A stretch of 24,464 nucleotides of DNA. Source: DATLNM01 sp035536775 (GTDB lineage: Bacteria > Actinomycetota > CADDZG01 > WHSQ01). Numbering within the stretch: the stretch's first letter is position 1; every line of letters starts with the position of its first letter. Shown piece by piece: positions 1-7,800 of this stretch. The stretch covers positions 1-24,464 of the forward strand of contig DATLNM010000003.1 in NCBI GenBank assembly GCA_035536775.1. The letters run 5' to 3'. The notes beneath the pieces were generated by a model. That model worked only from the letters and a program-made list of their open reading frames with translations. It searched no databases and had not been told where the DNA came from. The translations under genes and the position numbers were made by a program.

Positions 1-1
1 C

Positions 2-580
2 TTCCAGCAGCTCGCGGGCAACAACAAGTTCGACATCGTGGTCGCGGCCGTGACCGGTTACGCGCCCGAGGGTTCTCCGGCGTCGGAGACGGTTGCAGAC
101 CGCAACGAGGTCATCGACTTCACCACCCCGTACTACCCGTCCCTGCAGTCCCTCACGGTCGACACCAATGCGAGTGACATCGGCGGGGTCGACGACCTTT
201 CCGAGGGCGATCGCGTTGCCGTGCAGCGTGCGACGACGGGTGCGTTCTTCGCCGAGGAGAACCTCGGTCCCCTCGGGGTCGAGCTCGTGACGTTCGCCAA
301 GGCGCCGCAGATGTACCAGGCGCTGCAGGCCGGCCAGGTCGAGGCGGTCTTCAACGATCTCCCCGTGTCGATCGAGGCCATCAAGGGCATCGACGGCCTC
401 GAGGTCGTCGAGCAGGTTCCGACCGGCGAGGAGTACGCGATCGCGGTCAGCAAGGACAACCCCGGCCTCAAGGCGGCCATCGACGCTGCGCTCGCGGAGA
501 TCTACGCCGACGGGACGTATGCCGAGATCTTCAGCAAGTACTTCCCGGAGCAGGACCTTCCGGAGTACGCCGCGGAGTAA
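2..580 (+). CDS. Polar amino-acid ABC transporter substrate-binding protein (3' part only)
   Basis: The window opens inside this gene, which is in frame from base 2 to the TAA at 578-580 (192 codons). The visible part is the second lobe and hinge of a family 3 (SBP_bac_3) periplasmic-type binding protein, which captures polar amino acids outside the membrane and hands them to the permease. Family hallmarks are the 'R-x-E-V-I-D-F-T-x-P-Y-Y' stretch about 37 residues in, the 'A-L-Q-A-G-Q-V-E-A-V-F-N-D' segment near the hinge return, and the C-terminal 'IYADGTYAEIFSKYF' helix. Signal peptide and lipobox would lie upstream of the window. It is followed after 73 bases, which hold a strong hairpin, by the permease and then the ATPase, so it is the first visible gene of a binding protein-permease-ATPase set. 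The exact ligand cannot be told; glutamate, glutamine, arginine and histidine are all typical of the family. Confidence 0.93.
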   Translation, partial: FQQLAGNNKFDIVVAAVTGYAPEGSPASETVADRNEVIDFTTPYYPSLQSLTVDTNASDIGGVDDLSEGDRVAVQRATTGAFFAEENLGPLGVELVTFAKAPQMYQALQAGQVEAVFNDLPVSIEAIKGIDGLEVVEQVPTGEEYAIAVSKDNPGLKAAIDAALAEIYADGTYAEIFSKYFPEQDLPEYAAE

Positions 581-600
581 GGAACCTCACATCTGATACC

Positions 601-632
601 GAGAGACCCGCGTCGGTTGGCGCGGGTCTCTC
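601..632 (+). terminator. Intercistronic 12-bp perfect hairpin
   Basis: GAGAGACCCGCG (601-612) pairs perfectly with CGCGGGTCTCTC (621-632) around an 8-base loop. It lies 20 bases after the binding-protein stop and 21 bases before the permease start. The bases that follow (ACTTTCCT) make only a poor U-tract, so it is better read as a partial terminator or 3'-end-stabilising stem. Such stems commonly allow the binding protein to be made in excess over the membrane parts. The effect on expression is inferred; the stem is directly visible. Confidence 0.7.
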
Positions 633-653
633 ACTTTCCTAGAGGAGCAGACA

Positions 654-1733
654 GTGGCGGCAACGGTTCCTGAGCTGAAGCGACCGGAGCGGGGCTTTTC
701 GTGGGTCGTAGAGCAGAGCACCACCGCGGCACTCGCCGTGCTCGGCCTCGGCGCTGCCTCTCTCGCCGTAATCATCCTCGGAAGCACCGCGGTCCTGACG
801 AGCTTCGGATTCATCCCTGTCGACAACGTGATCGAGGGTTTCCAGTCCTCCGCGATGAAGGCGGTCCTGTGGTTCGGGGTCGTCCTTGGGATCGTCGCGG
901 TCGCCGGGGGATGGGGGGGCTTCAAGTCGATGCCGACCAAGGTCGCGCGCGAGGAGGCGATCGCCGGCGCGGTTCTCGGCATGCTGGCAGTCGCGCTCGG
1001 CGCCTTCCTGGTGTGGTTCTCGGGCGGAGAGGTCGACCGCTTCGTCTTCAACTACATGCGCTTCGAGGGGACTTCTCCTCTCATCCCTCATTTCTTCAAC
1101 GGTGCCAAGAACACGCTCGTCCTCGCGTTCTCGAGCGAAGTGCTCGGGATCGTCCTGGGCCTGCTGCTGGCGGTGCTCGCGTTGTCCAAGAGAGCTGTGG
1201 TCCGTGCCCCGGCGCGGGCGTACATCAACTTCTTCCGAGGGACGCCACTCGTGTGGCAGATCTCCTTCATCGGTGTCGCGCTGCCGATCGGATTCGGATT
1301 GGACATCGGGCCCTATCAAGCAGGTATCGCGGCACTCGGGCTGAACGCGGCGGCGTATTCGGCGGAGGTCTTCCGCGCCGGCATCCAGTCCATCGAGAGA
1401 GGTCAGATGGAGGCAGCGCGCAGCCTAGGGATGTCCTACTTCCAAGCGATGCGCTACGCGATCATCCCGCAGGGCATCAGGCGCGTGATACCGCCGTTGA
1501 TGAACGAGTTCGTGATCCTCGTCAAGGACACGGCTCTGATCCTTCTTCTCGGGCTTACTTCGAGTCAGAGAGATCTCATGACGGTCGGCAGCCAGGCGGC
1601 CGCCAACACGTTCAATTACACGTTCTTCCTGATGACCGCCGCGGGGTACCTCGTGATCACCCTGCCGCTCATCCGGTTGGTCAACTCGCTCGAGAAACGA
1701 CTCCGGAGCGGGCTAGTCGGGATCGGTGCGTGA
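654..1733 (+). CDS. Polar amino-acid ABC transporter permease (HisM/GlnP family)
   Basis: Inner-membrane channel subunit of an amino-acid importer, 359 residues. The last ~215 residues form the HisM-type permease domain, with 'FFNGAKNTLVLAFSSEVLGIVLGLL' at its start, 'FFRGTPLVWQI' after the next membrane span, and the EAA loop 'GQMEAARSLGMSYFQAMRYA' followed by 'IIPQGIRRVIPP', which contacts the ATPase. The first ~140 residues carry three extra hydrophobic segments (about 24-45, 68-86 and 100-121) that are not part of the core domain; typical permeases of this family are about 220 residues. Start is GTG at 654, with AGAGGAG eight to nine bases upstream. Its stop TGA overlaps the GTG start of the ATPase gene by four bases, indicating translational coupling. 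Confidence 0.93.
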   Translation: MAATVPELKRPERGFSWVVEQSTTAALAVLGLGAASLAVIILGSTAVLTSFGFIPVDNVIEGFQSSAMKAVLWFGVVLGIVAVAGGWGGFKSMPTKVAREEAIAGAVLGMLAVALGAFLVWFSGGEVDRFVFNYMRFEGTSPLIPHFFNGAKNTLVLAFSSEVLGIVLGLLLAVLALSKRAVVRAPARAYINFFRGTPLVWQISFIGVALPIGFGLDIGPYQAGIAALGLNAAAYSAEVFRAGIQSIERGQMEAARSLGMSYFQAMRYAIIPQGIRRVIPPLMNEFVILVKDTALILLLGLTSSQRDLMTVGSQAAANTFNYTFFLMTAAGYLVITLPLIRLVNSLEKRLRSGLVGIGA

Positions 1734-2518
1734 GCCCGTCAAAGGCAGCATCCCCAACGCGCTCGCGAAAGAGCGCGGCACCAGCCGGCGAAACCCTCAT
1801 CCGCCTCGAGGGGGTGCACAAGTGGTTCGGTCACAACCATGTCCTCAAGGGCATCGACTTGGAGGTCCAGGCGGGCTCGGTCGTCGTGATCATCGGCCCT
1901 TCCGGATCGGGCAAGTCCACGCTGCTGCGCACCATGAACATGCTCGAGGAGCCGACCGAAGGAAAGGTCTTCTTCAACGGGGTCGAGCTGACCGACATCC
2001 GCACCGATCTGAACAAGGTGCGTACCGACATCGGGATCGTCTTCCAGTCCTTCAACCTCTTTCCGCATAAGACAGCGGTCGGCAACATCACGGTCGCGCT
2101 CGAGAAGGTCCTCAAGCTCGACGGGAACGAGGCACGCAAGCGAGCTCTCGAGCAGCTCGAGCACGTCGGGTTATCGGAAAAGGCAGGCGCTTACCCCGCC
2201 CAACTCTCCGGTGGGCAGCAGCAGCGCGTCGCCATCGCCCGCGCCCTGGCGATGCGCCCCAAGCTGATGTTGTTCGACGAGGTCACCTCTGCTCTCGATC
2301 CCGAGCTCGTCCGAGAGGTGCTCGACACGATGAAGGAGCTCGCGGACGAGGGCATGACCATGGTGATCGTCACCCACGAGATGGGCTTCGCGCGCGAGGT
2401 CGGCAGCCGGCTCCTGTTCACTGACGGCGGACGCATCATCGAGGACGGCGACCCCAAGAAGATCTTTGCCCGCCCGAAAGACGAGCGCACCAAGGACTTC
2501 CTCTCCCACGTCCTTTAG
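1730..2518 (+). CDS. Polar amino-acid ABC transporter ATP-binding protein (GlnQ/HisP-like)
   Basis: Cytoplasmic ATPase subunit that powers the adjacent permease, 262 residues, normal for the family after a ~20-residue Ser/Lys/Ala-rich extension. Visible motifs in order: Walker A GPSGSGKST (56-64), Q-loop VFQS (104-107), signature LSGGQQQR (159-166), Walker B LMLFDE (179-184) with D-loop SALD, and switch His in VTHEM (His216). The GTG at 1730 was chosen because it overlaps the permease stop codon (GTGA). The frame is open far upstream, but that part is a shadow of the permease. Walker B is followed by 'VTSALDPE', as in many amino-acid ATPases, instead of 'PTSALDPE'. The next gene starts 13 bases downstream, so transcription may continue into it. 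Confidence 0.95.
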   Translation: MSPSKAASPTRSRKSAAPAGETLIRLEGVHKWFGHNHVLKGIDLEVQAGSVVVIIGPSGSGKSTLLRTMNMLEEPTEGKVFFNGVELTDIRTDLNKVRTDIGIVFQSFNLFPHKTAVGNITVALEKVLKLDGNEARKRALEQLEHVGLSEKAGAYPAQLSGGQQQRVAIARALAMRPKLMLFDEVTSALDPELVREVLDTMKELADEGMTMVIVTHEMGFAREVGSRLLFTDGGRIIEDGDPKKIFARPKDERTKDFLSHVL

Positions 2519-2531
2519 GGGCGGGCCGTTA

Positions 2532-3215
2532 GTGGCAGACACGCTCGACGCCATCAACGAACTCATCGTCAATTGTTTCGCCTGCCCCCGCCTCGTCGCG
2601 TGGCGTGAGCAGGTAGCGCGCGAGAAGCGAGCATCGTTCGCAGACGAGGAGTATTGGGGTCGGCCCATCCCTGGATTCGGTGACCACGAGGCGAAGATGC
2701 TGGTCCTCGGGCTTGCTCCTGCTGCTCACGGAGGCAACCGGACGGGCCGCATCTTCACCGGTGACCGTTCGGGAGACTGGTTGTTCGCGTCGATGTGGCG
2801 CACGGGGTGGGCCAACCAGCCGACGTCGGTCCACAGGGACGATGGTCTCGCCGTTCACGGTGCCTACGTAGCCGCAGCGGTGCGATGCGCCCCCCCTGCC
2901 AACAAGCCGACGACGGCCGAGCGTGATCGCTGCGAGCCTTATCTACATCAGGAACTGCTGGCGTTGCCGACGATCGAAGTTGTAGTTGCGTTGGGGGCAT
3001 TCGCGTGGGACGCCGCTCTGAGAGCCCACGCGGCGGTTACCGGTGAACCGGTGCGTCCCAAGCCCAAGTTCGGTCACCTCGCCGAAGTGCGCCTCGATCG
3101 GTGGACGCTCATCGGCTCTTTCCACCCCAGTCAACAGAACACCTTCACAGGCAAGCTCACCGAGCCCATGCTCGACGCTGTCTTCACCCGAGCCCGGGAC
3201 CTCGTTGCCAAATGA
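2532..3215 (+). CDS. Family 5 uracil-DNA glycosylase (UDGb), [4Fe-4S]
   Basis: Base-excision repair enzyme that removes uracil (in this family also hypoxanthine and related deaminated bases) from DNA; 227 residues. Motif A reads GLAPAAHGGNRTGRIFTGD (60-78), the signature of family 5, which lacks the catalytic Asp/Glu found here in other UDG families. Motif B is HPSQQNTFTG (198-207). Four cysteines, C15 and C18 (N-C-F-A-C) and C119 and C134, sit where the iron-sulfur cluster ligands are in families 4 and 5. Start GTG at 2532 lies 13 bases after the ATPase stop; in-frame upstream codons overlap the ATPase gene and were not used. The TGA stop overlaps the ATG of the following serine hydrolase (ATGA), so the two are probably co-translated although their roles look unrelated. 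Confidence 0.93.
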   Translation: MADTLDAINELIVNCFACPRLVAWREQVAREKRASFADEEYWGRPIPGFGDHEAKMLVLGLAPAAHGGNRTGRIFTGDRSGDWLFASMWRTGWANQPTSVHRDDGLAVHGAYVAAAVRCAPPANKPTTAERDRCEPYLHQELLALPTIEVVVALGAFAWDAALRAHAAVTGEPVRPKPKFGHLAEVRLDRWTLIGSFHPSQQNTFTGKLTEPMLDAVFTRARDLVAK

Positions 3216-4318
3216 GGAAGGAGGCGGGGACCGGGGCCGATCGCTTCATCGCCGCCGCGATGGCCATCGCGAGTGTCGTGATCTTGCTCCTAGATGTATC
3301 GGGCGTGAACCGATCCGATCCTGGAGCCGCGTTCGGTAAGCCTCGAGCTGAGTCCGATCCGAATCCAACGCCCACAAGCGCTACGGGTGAAAGTGATCTC
3401 GCCCACATTGGGGCTCTACGCGCGATCGGCTCTCAGAGGTCGGTTCTCGTGGCGCAGGTGACATCCGAGGGATGCATCCCCCGGTTCACGATGGGTGCTC
3501 AGCGCCGCCTCGCGATCGCCTCGGCCTTCAAGCTTCATCTCCTCGCGGTCGTAACCCATGAGATCGATGCCGGTCGCCTTGAATGGACCGACACGATCGA
3601 GATCGAAGAGTTCAAGAAGAGCTTGGGGATGGGGATGTCGAGTCTTCGTCCGGGCGCGACCCGAACCGTGCTGCAGGTCGCCAAGAGCATGATCGCGGTC
3701 AGCGACAACACCGCCACCGATCACCTGCTGTTCCATCTCGGTCGGGCAAAGGTCACTCGACTTCAGGATCGATTGGGTCTGTGGAGTCCTCGTCTGAACC
3801 GCCCCTTCCTGTCGACGCGCGAGGCCTTTCTACTCAAGTTGGCCGTTCCCCCGCGCGTCGTATCGCTCTATGCCGGCGGCTCTACTTCGGAGAGGGCGCG
3901 GATCTTGAGTTGGGTCCGAACTCGTGGTCTTTCACCAGACGATCTGCAGGATGCCGGGGATGATCCGCTTTACATCGATTCGGTCGAGTGGTTCGCGTCC
4001 GCCGAAGACCTGTGTCGCACGATGGCCTACCTGAAGAGCGCGAGCGCCCAGCCCGGTCTTCATCAGATCCGGTCGATCTTGTCTCTGAATCCGGGGGTCC
4101 CCTACGACTCAGATGAGTGGACGTACGTCGGCTACAAGGGTGGCAGCGAGCCCGGCGTACTGAACCTGACATGGCTCCTTCGACACCGCGATGGAATGTG
4201 GTTGGTGATCGTCGGCACCTTCAACGACCAGGAATCTCCGATCGACGAGATGGCGGCCGTCGAGAGCATGCTCGAGCTGTGGAAACAGATAGCCGAGGCC
4301 GTGGCTACGTCTCATTGA
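3212..4318 (+). CDS. Membrane-anchored serine hydrolase, class A beta-lactamase-like fold
   Basis: 368 residues. An N-terminal hydrophobic segment (about 11-28, FIAAAMAIASVVILLL) without a clear cleavage site suggests a signal anchor that places the rest outside the cell, followed by a Pro/Ser/Thr-rich linker to about residue 62. Penicillin-recognising enzyme motifs are in the right order: S-x-x-K as SAFK (104-107, nucleophile Ser104), SDN (164-166) and K-G-G (309-311, the KTG position). The stretch 'STREAFLLKL' after SDN is shared with uncharacterised actinobacterial serine hydrolases. I could not place an ExxLN-type omega-loop Glu of true class A beta-lactamases, so antibiotic hydrolysis should not be assumed; a cell-wall or peptide hydrolase is equally possible. 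ATG at 3212 overlaps the UDG stop. The 3' end overlaps the convergent GNAT gene by 14 bases. Confidence 0.85.
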   Translation: MRKEAGTGADRFIAAAMAIASVVILLLDVSGVNRSDPGAAFGKPRAESDPNPTPTSATGESDLAHIGALRAIGSQRSVLVAQVTSEGCIPRFTMGAQRRLAIASAFKLHLLAVVTHEIDAGRLEWTDTIEIEEFKKSLGMGMSSLRPGATRTVLQVAKSMIAVSDNTATDHLLFHLGRAKVTRLQDRLGLWSPRLNRPFLSTREAFLLKLAVPPRVVSLYAGGSTSERARILSWVRTRGLSPDDLQDAGDDPLYIDSVEWFASAEDLCRTMAYLKSASAQPGLHQIRSILSLNPGVPYDSDEWTYVGYKGGSEPGVLNLTWLLRHRDGMWLVIVGTFNDQESPIDEMAAVESMLELWKQIAEAVATSH

Positions 4319-4799
4319 GACGCAAACCCATGATGACAGCGTCCCAGATCTCGCCGTTGCGTCTCTTGTAGTGGCCGCGGAGGTGGCCCTCTCGTTCGAA
4401 GCCGAAGCGTTCGTAGAGCGCGATCGCGGGTTGGTTCTCGGGCCAGGACTGAAGGGTGATCTTGTGGGCTCCGCGGGCGCGTGCCCAGTCGATAGATGCT
4501 TGGAGCAGCTGCGAGCCGATGCCTTGGCGCCGGTATCCGTCCCGAACCATCATTCCTAGATCGACCAACCCTCGGTCGTCCTCGACTCCCGAGGTCCCTA
4601 CGAGGGCGCCGTCAACCTCAGCCACGAACATGCAGCCTCGGTCGCCGAGGTAGTCGGTGCGCCATCGCTTAGTGCGGTCAGCGCGGTCGATCGGTAGCTC
4701 TGTCCCGATCCACCGTTCCTCGGCCGCAACGCTCTCCAAGAGGTCGAGGACCGCGGGGATGTCGTCTTCGGTCAGCGCGCGGATCTTGATTGTTTCCAC
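4305..4799 (-). CDS. GNAT family N-acetyltransferase
   Basis: Transfers an acetyl group from acetyl-CoA to an amine; substrate unknown. 164 residues, a complete single GNAT domain. The acetyl-CoA pyrophosphate loop (motif A) is visible as R90-R-Q-G-I-G-S (Q/R-x-x-G-x-G/A) following strand 4 'LVDLGMMV', and motif B as 'ENQPAIALYERFGFEREG' (121-138), the conserved NxxAxxLYxxxGF block. Start GTG at 4799. It lies 15 bases after the gltB stop on the same strand, so it is probably the second gene of a gltB transcript, in the place where gltD often sits. Overall it looks like the RimJ/RimL-like or small-molecule acetyltransferases; a link to glutamate metabolism is only positional. Confidence 0.92.
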   Translation of the reverse strand: METIKIRALTEDDIPAVLDLLESVAAEERWIGTELPIDRADRTKRWRTDYLGDRGCMFVAEVDGALVGTSGVEDDRGLVDLGMMVRDGYRRQGIGSQLLQASIDWARARGAHKITLQSWPENQPAIALYERFGFEREGHLRGHYKRRNGEIWDAVIMGLRLNET

Positions 4800-4814
4800 C
4801 GCTGAAAGATAGGG

Positions 4815-7800
4815 CTAGACGGCGGCGACCGTGGTTCCTTCGAAGAGGGCTTCCAATCGGGCGACCTCGGCAACCGGGGCGACGCGGCAGAAGGACGTCT
4901 TGGTGTCCTCCCAGTCCTCGAGGATTGCTCGTGCCTTGGTCGAGTCCGTCGCGTCGGCGTGGCGTTCGATGACGCGTCTTAGCGACACGAGTTGGCCTTC
5001 GGTCGGGGCGTACGCGGCAACCAGTTGCTTGTTGAGGCGTTCGTCGAGCTCACCGTCGGGGTCGAAGAGGTAGAGCTCGCCGCCGCTCATGCCGGCGCCG
5101 ACGTTGCGGCCGGTCGGGCCGAGGATGACGACCGCACCCGCGGTCATGTACTCGCATGCGTGATCGCCGGTTCCCTCGACGACCGCCACCGCGCCGGAGT
5201 TGCGGACGGCGAAGCGTTCACCGGCACGCCCCGCGATGAAGAGCGAGCCACCGGTCGCGCCGTACAGCACCGTGTTCCCGACGAGATAGGGGTCGCCGGC
5301 ATCGTTGGCAGGAGGTTTGATCGAAACGCGCCCGCCGGCCATCCCCTTGGCGACGTAGTCGTTGGCTTCACCGGTGAGGGTGATGTCGATGCCGTCACCG
5401 AGGAACGCGCCGAACGATTGACCGGCCGATCCCTCGAGGCGCGCCTTGACGGTCCCGGTTCGCTCGGTTCCGCCGAGCGAGGCGTCGCAGCTGAGGCGCG
5501 CGCCGAAGGTCCGGTCGGCGGTGGTGATCTCATAATCGAGCTCGACAGCGCCACCTTCAAGGAGCGCCGAGATGCCGTCGCCGAAGAGGCGGTCGCCGAG
5601 GACCGAGCGCGGTTTCTGCACCGGCAGACCCCCTGTGAAGCGGCGCTCTTCTCCATCGGGCTTTCCGAGAAGCGGCGTGAGGTCGAGGCGCGCGCCGCGG
5701 CCCTCGACGGACCTGACGGTCAACAGGTCGGTCCGGCCGATCGCCTCGTCGAGGCTCCGAAGACCCAGAGAGGCAAGGAACATGCGGACGTCTTCCGCCA
5801 CGAACATGAGGTAGCGCGCGACCATCTCGGGCGTGCCGGCGAACTTCGCCCGCAACGCCGGGTCTTGGGTCGCGATCCCGACCGGGCAGGTATCTCTGTG
5901 GCACGTGCGCACGAGGATGCACCCCTCGGCAACGAGCGCAGCGGTCCCGAACGAGTACTCGTCGGCGCCGAGTAGGGCGGCGATGATGATGTCGCGCCCC
6001 GTCTTGAGGCCGCCGTCGACGCGGATCCGGGCGCGCCCTCGCAGACCGTTGGAGGCAAGGGCGAGCTGCGTCTCCGCAAGGCCGATCTCCCACGGCATCC
6101 CGGCGTTCTTGATCGACGACAGGGGGCTCGCACCGGTACCACCGTCGGACCCCGAGATGTGGACGACGTCGGCAAGTCCTTTGACGACACCCGCCGCGAT
6201 GGTCCCAACGCCCTCCGATGAGACGAGCTTGACGGAGACCGCGGCACGCGGGTTCGCCTGCTTCAGGTCATAGATGAGTTGCGCTAGATCTTCGATCGAA
6301 TAGATGTCGTGATGGGGCGGGGGAGAGATGAGCGCGACCCCCGGCACCGTGTGGCGCAGGCGCGCGATCTCGTCGGTCACCTTCTTGCCGGGGAGCTGCC
6401 CCCCTTCGCCGGGCTTGGAGCCTTGCGCCATCTTGATCTGTAGCTCGCGGGCGTTCGCGAGGTACGCGGGAGTGACACCGAACCGACCCGAAGCGACCTG
6501 CTTGATGCCGGAGTTGCGCTGGTCGCCGTAACGCTCGGGGGCCTCACCACCTTCGCCGGTATTGGCCATGCCGCCGATCATGTTCATCGCGACCGACAGC
6601 GTCTCGTGAGCTTCTGCCGACAACGCCCCGTGTGACATCGCTCCCGTGGAGAAGCGCCGGGCGATCGCTTCTGCGGGCTCGACCTCGTCAAGTGGCGTCG
6701 GAGTGACCGAAGCGACAAGCTCCAGTAAGTCGCGGGGCTCCGCGGGTGGGCGGTCATCGACTAGAGACGCGAAGCGCGCATAGGACCCGTCGTCTCCCTT
6801 GACGGCGCGCTGCAGGGCGTGCGCTGCCGCGAGGTCCTGCTCTTGCGCCTCCTTCAACCCAACGATGTGATGGATGCCGTCGATGACATCGGGGTTGAGC
6901 GAGTGGTACTCGCCGCCCTTCTTGAACTTGATGTTGCCGCTGTTGGCGAGGACCGGGCTCGTCTGCAGCGCGGCATCGTGGCGGTCGAGGACGTCCTCGC
7001 CGAGGTCAGCCAAGGTGAGGCCGCCCAGCGCGGACGCCATCCCCGTGAAGCACAGCTCCATTACGTCGGGTCCAAGCCCCATCGCCTCGATGATCTGGGC
7101 GCCGCGATAAGAGTCGAGGGTCGAGATCCCCATCTTCGACATGATCTTGAGCAGCCCGTCTTCCATCGCCGACAGGAACTTGCGCTGGGCTTCCGGTGCG
7201 GGCACCTCGCCACCCAAGCGCGATGCAAGTGCGAGCTCGGTCACCGACTCCAGCGCGAGACGAGGACAGACCGCGTCGGCGCCGTTGGTGAGGAGACACG
7301 CGATGTGATGGCTTTCGCGCGGTTCGATCGAGTCGACTACGAGGCTTGTGCTCGACCTCAAGCCGGTTGCAAGCAGCTCGTGGTGGATCGCGCCCGCCGC
7401 GAGCGCGGCAGGGATCGCGGCACGCCCCGGTGCCCAGGCCCGGTCCGAGACGACCAGGACATGGCGGTCACGCGCGACGTGCTCGACGGCCTCAGCCACC
7501 AGCTCCAGACAACGTACTTCTAAGCCCTCCGGCCCTGCCGAGACCGGGAACGTGGCGTCCAGGATGATCGCGCCGTCACCTTCAAGTTCTTGGAGCGCGG
7601 ATGGGAACAGCAGTGGCGAGGGGTATTCCTTCAACGCCGCGGCCTTGGGAGCTTCGTGTAACAGGCGCGCCCGCCGCCCGAGACGAGTCGAGAGAGACAT
7701 GACGTGCCGCTCTCGTAGATGGTCGATCGGCGGATTGGTGACTTGGGCGAAGCGCTGCTTCAGATATGAGAAGACCCCTCGCCGAGCGGACGCGAGCGGT

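Noticed and set aside
701..1729. Open upstream extension of the ABC ATPase frame through the permease gene
   Set aside because: Arg-rich sequence without any family similarity; the GTGA overlap at 1730 is a normal coupled start.
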